Below are positions 21,929 through 33,389 of a DNA stretch of 64,000 nucleotides, in pieces (within the stretch, counting starts at the first letter, position 1; every line of letters begins with the position of its first letter). Location: NCBI RefSeq assembly GCF_002994745.2, contig NC_037088.1, forward strand, positions 3,167,001 to 3,231,000, in the 5' to 3' direction. The position numbers and the translations under genes were made by a program. The DNA is from Rosa chinensis. Lineage: Eukaryota; Streptophyta; Magnoliopsida; Rosales; Rosaceae. The notes beneath the pieces were generated by a model. That model was not told where the DNA came from. It was given only the letters and a program-made list of their open reading frames with translations, and did no database searches.

Positions 21929-24900
21929 CTACTCTCCCTCAACTACTATATCCTCATTCCCTGCACGCCTATAACCCATTGGCTCCTCATCTGGAGAGTT
22001 ATCATGTGACTGAATAGCTGGCATTGTAGTTGCGATTGGGGGGGGGGGGGGGGAAAGAATGGTGTCCCCAAGATCATCCTCCTGAACAGAATCAATGTAA
22101 TCTCTTTTTGGGACTCTCACCACAACTACCCACCTATGATCTACAGGGTCTTCAACATAAAATATTTGCTCTACACTTTTTCCCAAAACAAAACTGTCAT
22201 TTAGATAACCTTTTCTATTTAAATTAACCAAAGTGAACCCAAGATCATCTACTCTAACACCCTTCTCATTCTCTACCCAATCACACTAAAAAATAGGAAC
22301 CCTAAAATGACCATAGTCAAGCTCCCATATTTTGGTAATCACCCCATAGAAGCTCATGTCTTCAGTAACAGGGTTTTTATCCTTAGCACTAGCTACTTGA
22401 GGAGTCTTAGTAACCAAATAAACCCCACTGCTTTGTGTCGACCTAAGATCATCGCGCAACTTAGTGTTATATTGCACTCCCCCTATTCGGTAACCACTAA
22501 ACTTCGGGACTTCATGGCTTGGTTGATCTGCTAGCCACATCACAATCTCAGGGACTTCACAACCTAGTTCAGCAAGCTTTGATTCAACCTGCAAAATAAA
22601 ATAAAACATTAAACCAACTGTGTTCTGCATTATTAAAAGCTTTATCAGTCTATAAATTAAACTTACATTAAATGGAAACTACTTACCCTCTCCTTCACCC
22701 ACTGAGCAAAAGTCATGTTTTGTTTGTCCACCAACCACTTTTTATTCTTTTTGTACTTGGGAAACTCCCTCTTCAAATGTTCCGTGTGTTCCCTACACAA
22801 ATATTTATTAAGTATTAGAGTATAAGCATTAGAACAAGAAAATAAGCAAAACTGTAAAAAACAGAGATAGTGATCGACTTACAAAAAGTAGCTTCTAAAT
22901 TCTTCAGTGTTTTGAAGCACGCAGAGATGAGCTTGCTAAAATTCTTTGTCATAAACAGACTCAACAGTTGCACCAGAGGTAGGCTTGTCAGCTGTGATGT
23001 TTTCTTTTGGGATGCCAACAGTTCTATCATCAAAGAAAAGTTCGGCTAAAAACTCAACCGCCTCTTCAGCTATATAACACTCAGCAATGCACCCTTCCGA
23101 ATGCGTTTTATTCCTAACATAGCCCTTGCAAACCTTCATATATCTTTTGAAAGGATACATCTATCGGAAGCAAACCGGTCCACATAGCTCAACTTCTCTA
23201 ACCAAGTGGACTGTTAAATGAATCATTATGTCAAAGAAAGATGGTGGAAAGTACTTCTCAAGCTCACACAAAGTTTCGACCAGATCACTTTGGATTTTGG
23301 GAAGCCTTGAAGCATCTAAGGTCTTGCTGCAAATTTCATTAAAAAAAAGGCAAAGCCTGATTACTGCAACCCTAACCGGTTTTTCCAACACCCCTCGGAT
23401 AGCAATTGGGAGCAGCTGTTGCATTAATGCATGACAATCATGGGATTTAAGTCTAGTCAGCCTCAAATCATCCATTGAAACAAGGTTGAAATGTTTGAAG
23501 AGTAGTTTTCAGGAACCTTCATGCCAAGAAATGATCCACACATACATCTTTTCTCATCTGCTGTTAGGTTCCAGCTTGCCAATGGCAAGCGCTTCTTTTT
23601 CGGACCATCTAGATTTGGGTGCAATCCACATCTTATACCCATTTCCGCCAAGTCCAAACGAGTTTTCAGGCCGTCCTTGGTTTTTCTTGGAATGTTCAAC
23701 AACGTCCCTATTAGACTATCACACACATTTTTTTCAATGTGCATGACATCAAGGCAGTGCCTAACAAGGAGATACTTCCAATATTCAAGCTCAAAGAATA
23801 TCGACTTCTTCTTCCAACATGGCCTAGTTTCATCCTCAGCCCCCTTATAAGCAGGAGCAGGTTTTTTTTTTTTTTTCCAAACTGCCAATGTGGAACTTCA
23901 GCCTCCACCCTGCTCAACAATTCTTCTCCAGTCAATGGCACTGGAGCTGCTGCATGTTCTGGCTGGTTATTGAAAGCACCCCTTAGCTTTCGATAAGGCT
24001 AGTGTCTTCCTAAAAACCGCTGATGAATGGTGTAGGCCATCTTTCCCCCGTGAACTAGCCTTGTAGGTTTTTTTTATCAAGGCAAATCGGACATGCATTA
24101 TAGCATTTCACTATACTCCCTGAAAGGTTACCATATGCTGGAAAATTATTGATTGTCCAGAATAGTAGAGCCCTAAGAGTAAAAGTTTCATTTTTGATGG
24201 CATCGTAAACTCTATTCACCCCTTCCCATAGCAGCTTTAAGTCATCTATTAATGGTTCAAGGTAAACATCGATGTCGTTTCCCGGTTATTTAGGGCCCGA
24301 TATCAATAAGGTAAGCATCATGTGTTTCCTCTTCATTACCAACCATGGAGGTAGATTATAGGTTACCAAAATAACGGGCCAACAACTATACTTGCTGCTT
24401 AAGGAGCTATAGGAATTGAACCCATCCGATGACAATGCAAGTCGTAGGTTTCAAGCTGGCTCATTACCAAAATCTGCCCATTTTTCATCTACCAACTTCC
24501 AAGCAGCAGAATCTGCAGGATGGCGAATTAAGACATCCTTGTTTCTCTCGGTGGCATGCCAGGTTAAGGCCTTTGATGTTTCAGTTGATTGAAACATTCT
24601 TTTGAACCTAGCTAGGAATAGGAGGGAAATACCATAAGACTTTTGCAGGGACTCCCTCTCTTTCTTTCTTGTTTTTGCATATTTTCCACCTAGACGTACC
24701 ACATGTAGGACAAATAGTGTCATCGGCAAATTGTTTTCTGTACAGAATACAGTCATTAGGGTAGGCATGTATTTTGGTGTAATCCATTCCTAATGCGCTC
24801 AAACTCTTCTTTGCTTTCTTACACAGAGGCAGGTATCTTGTTTCCTTCTGGAAGATACTCAGCAAAGGCAATCAACCAGTCCGAGTAAGCCGAATCACTC

Positions 24901-25403
24901 ATCCCATGCTTGGCTTTCAAGTTGTAAAGCCTCACAAGCACATTCATCTTGGTGTGCCTATTGCAACCAGGGTACAAGGGTTTGTTGGCATCGTCAACAA
25001 ATTTCTTGAATTTATTACACTCACTCGAAAGCTCCTCATCCTCATCACCTTCCAACTCCACATCACTATCTAATTCTACTTCATAATCTGCCCTCATGTT
25101 ACCCTATATAGAGTCAGATTCAATTGGCTCTGATTCAAGACTTTGACTATCCGTATATGATCCCGACTCCACTACAACCTCCCCATGTTCTGTCCATTTC
25201 ACGTAATCTGTGTTGATCCCATTTACAAACAAGTGATCCTTTATCACTTGTGCAGAAAAATCTTTCACATTTCCACACTTTGAGCAAGGACAACAAATAC
25301 GGCTAGGGTCTCTAGCATTTCCCAAAGCAACCTCACAAAACTCTTTCACCCCTAACTTATATTCATAAGATCTCCTATCAGCATGCACCCATGACCTATC
25401 CAT
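21929..25403 (-). pseudogene. CACTA-2 TNP2-family transposase, degraded
   Basis: TNP2 is the catalytic transposase of plant CACTA elements. In order on the minus strand: the transposase-associated domain (25403-25130; CSKCGNVKDF), TNP2 N-part (AYSDWLIAFAEYLP, CPTCGTSRWK), the core block with LRLALSSDGFN (near 24430) and GNDIDVYLEPLIDDLKLLWE (near 24250), DVMHIEKNVCDSLIGTLLNI (near 23720), a DUF4218 region (23475-22936; YFPPSFFDIMIHLTVHLVRE) and a DUF4216 region (22630-21929; WELDYGHFRVPIF). Stops or frameshifts lie near 25105, 24850, 24610, 24450 and 24290, and more lie around 24070-23940, so it cannot be translated whole. A G13-G16 run at about 22037-22052 encodes prolines. Confidence 0.88.
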
Positions 25404-28278
25404 CTACATTAAACAAAAACCACAAACCAAAACTAAGTCATCGAGCCCCAATCACATATCCTACATGCATTCACTAAGTTCCATAAACTCTACCAATTAA
25501 AACTCTGGTACTCTTAATCACCGACAGCAATTTATTTACATATATACATGCTCCAATATCAGGCAATGATGTAGAAAAAAAAAATCAACATATATTCAGG
25601 CTAAGCAAATTCAATAACAAGGACAAAACAGAATAGCATAATATATAGAGAGAAACAAATCGATTTACATTTAGGGTAAGAAAATCCAATAACAAGACAG
25701 AACAATATACCACAAGATATGAAGAAAAACAAATCGATATACATTTAGGCTAAGCAAATCCAAAAACAAAAATGCAAAAAAAAAAAACATTAAAAGGAGG
25801 TCCATTAACAAACATAGCTCATATTCTCCATTGGGAAAAGCTATGCTAAAACAACATCCAAACAATTCTCCAATAAGAACATTAACTGTAGATGTAGTAT
25901 ATATGAACCAAACCAGTCCTACAGATTTCACCTGAACAAATCCAATGATACCATGATATATATTAAGCATAGAATAATAGATTTCAACAAATTAAAGCTT
26001 CAAAACAAATTTAATAGCAGTCCACAAATTCAACAATGAAGCTCACAGTACTCACCAATCCAGCTCCAGCAATGAATACCAACAATAGCAGTGAAGCTCA
26101 GTGCACGAGTTAAACTCACTCTACAGCTTCTTCCAACTCCACCGGATATGCCTTAATTGTGTGGCTGCTGAGAATAATAAACAAGGCCATCAGCTTTAAT
26201 CCAAACCTCAACAAGTCCTAGCTTCCATAATGCATGACTAGAAAAGACCTAAATGAAATTTGTTCAATAAAACCACCAGCGCTCAATGCAAGCTACTACT
26301 CAAAGGCCATAGTTTTTTCCGAACCTATTGGCATTCTTAAATCAAGACTAGAATCTGCAGGATTTGGAAGCTTGTAGAACATGTTTTGTTAAATGCTGGC
26401 AATTCTAGATATTAGTAGTGTTGCTAAGTCTTAGTTTCTTTAGATGAGGACTTTGATTTTCCTCTCTTATACTATCAAAAATTCAACTTCCTTCTTCAAC
26501 ATATAATAATAAACATCAAACTTTATATCATCCAATAGTTATTTTTTGTACTTTCCAGTGTCAGATTCATGCATAACTTATTACAAATACATTTGAGACC
26601 CGACCACCAAACGATATATTCTCCACAACATAGTTCAGTGTACATAGATATACAATATTAACTTACAATTTTGTTGAACTTGTCAATTGTCAATTGTTGC
26701 CAAAGGTATTGTGCCAAGCGGAACTTGTCAATTATTCCTGGTTCCCTCACTCTGAAATAAAAAAAAAGAAGCATATAAAACAAGCTAAGGTGACAAAATG
26801 GAAATGAAAGGTTATCACATGCACACAACCACCACTGTCATTATATTCAAGGTTTAATAAATAATATATATATGTGTGTGTGTGTGTGTGAGTTACATAA
26901 TCTCTATTCCACATTACCATAGACCTGTTAAGTTGGAAGCATTTTCTCAAAAATAAAGGCAGTTCTTTTACTTTTAATTAGCAAATGATAGGGCAAGAAT
27001 TGCCATTGGCTGTTTATTCTCAGAAGCCTAATTAAGTGAGTTTACATATCCAAAGAAGAAACATTCAAAAACATGCAGCAACAAGCAAATTTCAAATGCA
27101 GCAGGACGGTGGTAAAGATTACTACAGGACAAAGTCTGCCAAGATAAAAAAATACTCTATCAAAGGTCTAACATGCTTGCTAAAAGATATCACAACAGAT
27201 ATAGAACTCCGAGTTTCAAGCATTACCTTGATCGATCCTTTCCTTGATAAGTAAACAGGCCAACTTAATTGAAACAGAGTCCCTTGAAATCAAAAAAAAA
27301 AAAAAAAGGAGAAATTTAATCACCTTAATCAAAACAGTCATTACACTATCACTCCAGCATAGAACAATAGATTTCAACAAATTAAAGCTTCAAAACAAGT
27401 TTAATAGCAGTCCACAATTTCAATAATCAAGCTTACAGTACTCACCAATCTAGCTCCAGCAATGAATACCAACAATAGCAGTGAAGCTCACTGCACCAGT
27501 CAAACTCACTCTACAGCTTCTTCCAACTCCACCGTATATGCCTTAATTGTGGGGCTGCTGAGAATAATAAACAAGGCCATCAGATTTAATCCTCTATTTT
27601 AACAAGTCCTAGCTTCCTTCTTGAAGATATAATAATAAACATCAAAACTTTATATCATCCAATAGTTATTTTCTGTACCTTTCCAGTGTCATCAAATTCA
27701 TGCATAACTTATTACAAATACATCTTTTTTTTTTCATGAATTTTAAGACAATTCATGAATTTAAGTCAATAGTTCAAAGAAATTCAGCTTACTACATTGT
27801 TATGTAACTAAAATGAATGAAGTAAAAATGCTCATATACGCCATCTTTCATAATAGGGTTTGCAACCTGCCAACTAGTAAAGGGAAGGCCGCTTTCACAG
27901 ACTTGAGGTTTATGCATTAGGCATGAACATATCAGTGTACCATGAATTTTGAATAAACTTCTGTAAGATCAGCTTTATTGTTTATTATATCTGTAAGCAT
28001 ATAACAGAAAGCACCTTGCAAAGACACAGCTAAGTGACATCTTTCTAGTACAGGGAATACAATTTTACCTAAGATGTTTCCTTTCCATTTTTGGCTAGAG
28101 CATTTGAAAATACTTTCAGTCAAGTTCCCTAACGGCCTTGGGAGGAAGTAGTGTTTTAGTGGCTTAAATTTAACATTTGAAGTCACAATATTGAACATTC
28201 AAAAGCAACAACAGTGACTCTAGACTGAAACAGTTTCGATGTATAGTATATGAGACCTCTCTTGATAATAGGATGACA
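25404..28278. repeat. CACTA-2 5' flank of the transposase gene, with a direct duplication
   Basis: There is no coding frame. A segment at about 25964-26228 recurs at about 27361-27617 (for example tccagctccagcaatgaata and gccttaattgtg). The following piece at 26492-26594 recurs at 27618-27725, directly joined in the second copy, so about 260 bases are missing from copy two. Microsatellites of AT and GT lie at 26861-26890. This region probably holds leader, introns or promoter of the transposase gene, but I cannot place those sites. Confidence 0.6.
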
Positions 28279-28760
28279 CACTACTAGAAAAACACCATTT
28301 AAGGACATTGAAACTGTGTCCTTAAATACATACAAGGACTCTTTAAAAAAGAGTCCTCTATCTGGGAGTCATCATAAGTCCCAAACAAGGACACTGGAAA
28401 TGTGTCCTCTTATCTATACGAGGACACAGTTTGCGTGTCCTAAAAGCTTTAGTCGCGGTGTCCTTATATCCATAAGAGGACACCTAAATTGCATCCTCAT
28501 ATTAGCTAATGTGTGTCCTCTTTTCTATACAAAGACACACAAATTGTGTCTTAAAAACTATGAAAATGGAGTCCTTAAATCCATAAGAGGACACAAAAAA
28601 TAAAATCTCATATGTGTCCTCTTTTCTATTCTAAGACACTCAAGTTGTGTCCTCAAAGATTTGAAAATGGAGTCCTTAAATCAATAAGAGGACACAAAAA
28701 ATACATTCTCATATGTCATCTTTTCTGTACCAGGACACATAGGAATGCATTTTGTGTCCT
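28279..28760. repeat. CACTA-3 left terminal repeat and aggacaca array
   Basis: Words such as aaggacac, gtgtcctt and gaggacacaa recur about 20 times between 28300 and 28760, partly as a tandem of about 95 bases (ggagtccttaaatccataag occurs twice). The right array lies at 33230-33386. Confidence 0.8.
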
Positions 28761-28990
28761 TATTTATGTACATTCCCATCAAATTTGCATACATATGACA
28801 CATCAACAAGACCTTATAATATGAGAACTGATCTAGAAAACATTCAATACAAGTAATCTACAAAACACCAAACGTCCATCTCATTAAAGGAGAATAAAGA
28901 TCCAAAATGTCCTACTCTACTGTTTTGACCAATTCAATTCAAAGTTGCTGTTACACTAAGTAAGCTTCAACTATATATAACTAATTTGAT

Positions 28991-30240
28991 TCATACCAGA
29001 AGTAAGAAATCTGCATTACATATGATGTGCCTCATCGAGCTCCATTCCAGGGAAAAAGACGTGTGTGCAGATTGTGAATCTTGTTCTTCCTTCTTCCTTT
29101 TCCTCCTCACATCACCGTGCCATTGCTTTAGAATATCAGCCATGTTATCTTCTAGTATCTTACCCTTGAACTGTGAACCCATCTATGTGTACATATAAAC
29201 AAGAAGTCAGATATCAACCAAATTTGATCCTCCAATTTCATTTGATGAAAATCAAAAGTTTTTCTGGTCAGAGCAATATGCATAGATATGACCAACAATT
29301 CAGATATACTTCACCTATGTTACAAGTGCATGCAGAGAAAGAGTAATGAAGCTGCACAGGCCTTGGGTGGTCACCCTGAGAAATTAAAAGGGATTTAGGT
29401 TCACTAATGCGAACAAGGCGTGCTTAATAATCCATAACATAATTATCATCTTTAAATAACTTCAAAGTGATTAGAATGCAAAGTTTTCTATACTCTTACA
29501 CTGAGAAAACTCTCGTAACAATGATCACGGTGTGCTCGTGGTAGCACAATTTTACTCCGAATTGGGCCTAAGAAAAAATACAAGAAGGATGCTTTGTCAT
29601 AAGCTATGCAAAATTTTAAATATTGAACTTCACCAAAATCTGGAGGATGGGAAAGAAAAACTTACGGGAACCCAAACGAAGAAGGCAAGCTCAAACGCAT
29701 TCTACAAGGTCCAAAACAGTAATGTTAGTAATGTATTCAAGTGTGGTTCCTAGGACCAGAACGAGCTAGAAAGGAAAAGTTAATGACTATCTAGAAACAT
29801 AGGTATCTATATATGCTCGTCTAAACATAGAACAATGTACTTCCCAAAAGTGGAACACAGGATAGCCAAAGATATACGTGCCAACCTGGTAAGAGTTGAG
29901 GCAAATTCCATGAATTAATATTTATCAATCTTCACACAAACCAAAGGAAATCATCAACAAGAAGCAATAGGAATTCTTACCATACACAACCACCAGCATA
30001 AAAATAGCTACTGCAAACCACATTGCAGGGCTGGGGAAACAAAAAAGAGGCCACATTAATTTTCCAAACAATGATGATTGGGATGAAAGATGTAAAACTG
30101 TGTAACTTCCATGATAATTATAAAGATATTGCATAAAGAATAAAAAACCTTATGCCAACCAATGTCTTGAAATCTTCCTCCAAGGATCGCTATATGTATT
30201 TTTGGACATCAAAGTTGTTGTGCCTGCTTGATAGGTGAGC
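28991..30240 (-). pseudogene. Captured MLO-family exons (C-terminal half)
   Basis: MLO proteins are plant seven-helix membrane proteins, several of which affect powdery mildew susceptibility. Exons on the minus strand read NNFDVQKYI, stop, RSLEEDFKTLVGIS (30240-30149); PAMWFAVAIFMLVVVYG (30030-29981), a membrane helix; QNAFELAFFVW (near 29700-29660); KLCYHEHTVIIVTRVF (near 29560); GLCSFITLSLHALVT (near 29380-29340); and MGSQFKGKILEDNMADILKQ then WHGDVRRKRKKEE (29182-29070), the calmodulin-binding tail. Most junctions keep GT/AG. Two codons have become stops. The first half of MLO is absent. Confidence 0.8.
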
Positions 30241-30501
30241 CTGCAGAATGATTCATTGATTAGAGGCTTAATTGATTCTGTTGAAAAGACTTTTTAATCA
30301 AACAATACACAAAATTGGCTTAATTGATTCTGCTGAAAAAGCTTTTCTCATCATACCAGAAGAATTTCAATCTATTTCTCTCTACTCCTTGACATAGCAA
30401 CTTTGAGACGATAATTATATCATATGGGTATCTAGAAGTAGGAACATAATTGCATTATGCTATCCAAAAATTTCTGCAGAAACAAGAGGCATATTACTTA
30501 C

Positions 30502-30722
30502 ATGTGAGTCGCATTGTGGGGTAAGACATATGGAATTTCACCACCAACACTATTGGAACCAATATGCCTTAAAGAAGAAAGAAGAAGAGATTTAGCAATA
30601 GGCATGCTTACACAACTATAGTAAGCTGAAAAAACAGTAGAACCACTTACAATTGCTTCAAACTGTAGAGATAATAGATCTCACTAGTAATATATGCAGA
30701 GAGGTTTAGACCATTAAGTATA
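30502..30722 (-). pseudogene. Captured LRR exons, STRUBBELIG-receptor type
   Basis: Two short exons, 30722-30651 (72 nt) and 30567-30502 (66 nt), splice in frame through consensus GT..AG borders. They read ILNGLNLSAYITSEIYYLYS, then LKQLHIGSNSVGGEIPYVLP and HNATHM. The repeat spacing and the GGEIPYxLPxNATHx pattern are typical of the LRR part of STRUBBELIG-family receptor-like kinases, where each LRR sits in its own ~70-nt exon. No kinase part is present. Another LRR receptor family is possible. Confidence 0.6.
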
Positions 30723-30860
30723 CTGCATAAGATCAAAGGGGAAGTTAGTTCAGGGTCTTACTACCTACTTTCTGTATAAAACATATCAAAACATACAAAG
30801 TCAACTTGACAGAAAAATACAAACATGTATATAAATGAAAGCTCTGAATAGGATAGATAC

Positions 30861-31946
30861 CGATGCCAAATCCCACTGACAACCGTCCTAAATCCAAGCA
30901 CCAAGCATTCTGCATCAAGCATTTAACTCAACTACACTGATTGAACCAAGTAATGGGAGAAAACAAAAAGAGAGGGAAAAATGCCTTTGGTTTTTTTCCT
31001 AGCAATCACTAACAATCTTCATCTGAAAACTTTTATCACAGGTTCGAACTTGCCAATAACTTTTACTACAACCATATATATCTACAATGTATTCAAAAGT
31101 TTAAGTCCAATCTAAAGACTTATCTGTGAAAATACTTCTAAATCATTCCTTTGGGTGAAATGTAAATTTGAACATATTAACTGTGCATATATATAGAGAT
31201 AGGAAAGAGAGAAGAAACCTGTGCAAATGCTATAGTGAGCCACCTTGCAGCACTAAGTATTTCAAAAAAACCACAATGTCTGCTTGATCAAAACATACAG
31301 GGAATAGAACAAAAAAATTTCAGATTTCACATTTAACTTCAGCAGGCTCAGAGTTAGAGTATATTGAAAAACTTACGCCTCTACGACTCGAGATCCGTTA
31401 TCGTCCCATTTACTAATGCACCAATCATTCCTCCAATCGTCATTGTTAAACCGAAAATTGAGTACTAAAACGATCACAAGAAAGTCCATCAAATGCAAAA
31501 GAACAAAAGAAACAAAAAATCTGAAAATACTAGTACTTACTGCTGCAACAGTAAGGCCCAAGTCTTCCACAAATCCTGATCTAGCAGATGATGAGTATCC
31601 TATCTACAAACTAAATTTATAGCGCTTTAGGACCAATGCATAAACAAAGAAGTAATGTACACTATTGTATCTCCTTTCTTTGTGTATGGCATATTTAACT
31701 TAGACCAACAACTTGATGCAGCAGAACATACTTATCAGTACACTAACTCTCCTTTCATCCTAAAATATGGTAATATTTGGCAGAAAAATGCAGAATTTGA
31801 AATGTGAATGAGAATGACTTACAGCACATCCATAGCTGAAGGAACCACAGAGAGCGACCAATGTGCTCAGAACCACAACACCTGAAGCTCCATTGATATT
31901 GGATTTTGACGCTGATAGAGCTAGTAGCCCCTCTTCCATGGCTTCT
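30861..31946 (-). pseudogene. Captured ERD6-like sugar transporter exons (N-terminal part)
   Basis: ERD6-like proteins are vacuolar monosaccharide transporters of the major facilitator family. The five exons and their readings are: 31946-31823, MEEGLL then VVVLSTLVALCGSFSYGCA (helix 1); 31603-31541, IGYSSSARSGFVEDLGLTVA; 31464-31377, YSIFGLTMTIGGMIGALVNG, where the expected DLIGRRG is broken by a stop; about 31265-31219, ARWLTIAFAQ; and 30909-30861, NAWCLDLGRLSVGFGIG. Splice borders are conserved. The rest of the transporter is missing, so it is a gene fragment. Confidence 0.82.
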
Positions 31947-33229
31947 CTGTGCATCAGAAGGAGATGAGTAAGAAGAGTGGGAGTGCAATATTGTTTTATA
32001 ACGTGAGAATATGAAATCCATCTCATTGTAGATAATATCCATATTATACTATGAACCTGTTTGTTTAGAGACTAAATCTATAGTCTCCATATAAGACAAC
32101 TACAGACACATGATTCCACATTCTGAAACCCAAAAATTCTAACTAAAACGTTTAAGACAACTACAGACACATAATTATAAAACGAAATTACTAAACACAC
32201 AGCGAGCTCTACAAAATTAAAAGAGATAGTAAAACACAACAAAGAAAGCATGAAAATGAATCCACTAGCTTGAGGAAAGGGCGTTTGAGCCATTCTCTCT
32301 GTCATCCTCAGCTGCTTTCTGTAATCATGGGCAAAATTCATAGCATTCATTCAATAATATGTCTCAAACTTCCAACAAGAAAAAATTGATACTGAGCTCA
32401 AGAAAGCAAACACTTACAGTCTGTCCCAGAGAAAACAACATGTCGTTTCTTATGCCATCGTCCCTGTCAAGCACACAAAAACTCGGTAAAACCGAACAAT
32501 CACAGAGCCTTACTGCCTCATAAAACCCTAGTATTCGGTGGAAGAGAAACAGAGGCGAAGAAAAGCACTAGAGGAAGACTTCGGTGAGCTTCAACAGAGA
32601 TCCAAGAGCTCTTACACCAGGCCCTTCGTCTTCAGCTTCAACCATCTCAGATTCTCAGGCTTTGAATTATTCGGCGTATACATGACCGAAATCTGATCGC
32701 TACTCCATACGTATACTCTTTGCTGCTGGGATTAAAATTCACTCTAGATAATCAAATACTAGTTCATTCTCTCACAGAGCTTCTCCAAACTTTGTAACAC
32801 ACCAGAACATTCAACCCACCAATAGCAAAACAAAAACAAAAACAAAAATTGGGATCAAGTAATCTCACCTTGTACTGAAATTCTTCCCAGAATCTGCCAA
32901 CCCAGAATATGTCTCACACCGAGTAACCTCACTATGACTTGAACCCTTGTTATGAATGGCCGTCTCCTCCGCCGAGTCGAATCAGATCGAATCTGTTTTC
33001 TGCCCGAGTTTCTTTCATTTTTTTCAATCACAACTAAGAACTGGAAATAGAGTGAGTGAATCATCTTTCTGTATTTGGGCCTTTGGGGAGGGTTTCAATT
33101 GAAGAGGGAAATCGAAAATTGGGGGAGGAGGGAAGTGAAATTGGGGGAGGGAAACGAAAATGCAAAGTATAGCTGCAGCGCCGCGCGTTTTCTAATTTCA
33201 ATATTTTAATTTTCCAATTGGAGCCCAAT
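31947..33229. other. CACTA-3 right interior, unassigned
   Basis: This part lies upstream of the captured ERD6-like exons on the minus strand and may be copied 5' flank or leader. A short minus-strand frame near 32280-32330 (AAEDDRENGSNALSSS) is open but unidentified. Confidence 0.4.
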
Positions 33230-33389
33230 ATTAGGACACGGCATCCCTAAACCGGGTGTCCTTAAAAGACTCTCCACCCATTCAAAATTTGCAATTTAAC
33301 ATTGTGTGTCCTTAAAAACCTTCAAGGACTCCACATAAAATATGTGTCCTTGTTTGATGTCCTTAAATCCCTTTTTTCTAGTAGTGACA

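Larger units (their letters stand above)
28279..33386 (-). mobile_element. CACTA-3: 5.1-kb Pack-CACTA nested in CACTA-2, with three host-gene fragments
   Basis: The ends are cactactagaaaaac (28279) and ttttttctagtagtg (33386), flanked by ACA at 28276-28278 and 33387-33389. Subterminal words are aggacaca/tgtgtcct, different from CACTA-1 and CACTA-2. There is no transposase. On the minus strand it carries exons, in order, of an ERD6-like sugar transporter (31946-30861), a STRUBBELIG-type LRR receptor (30722-30502, lying among them) and an MLO protein (30240-28991). Introns and splice borders are kept, so the copying was from DNA rather than mRNA. It is non-autonomous. Confidence 0.92.

Noticed and set aside
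28316..28824. Plus-strand frames with repeated CPLFYxKTxxLC blocks that look like a cysteine-repeat protein
   Set aside because: The repetition is created by the aggacaca subterminal array of CACTA-3 and ends at both sides with the array, so it is not a protein gene.
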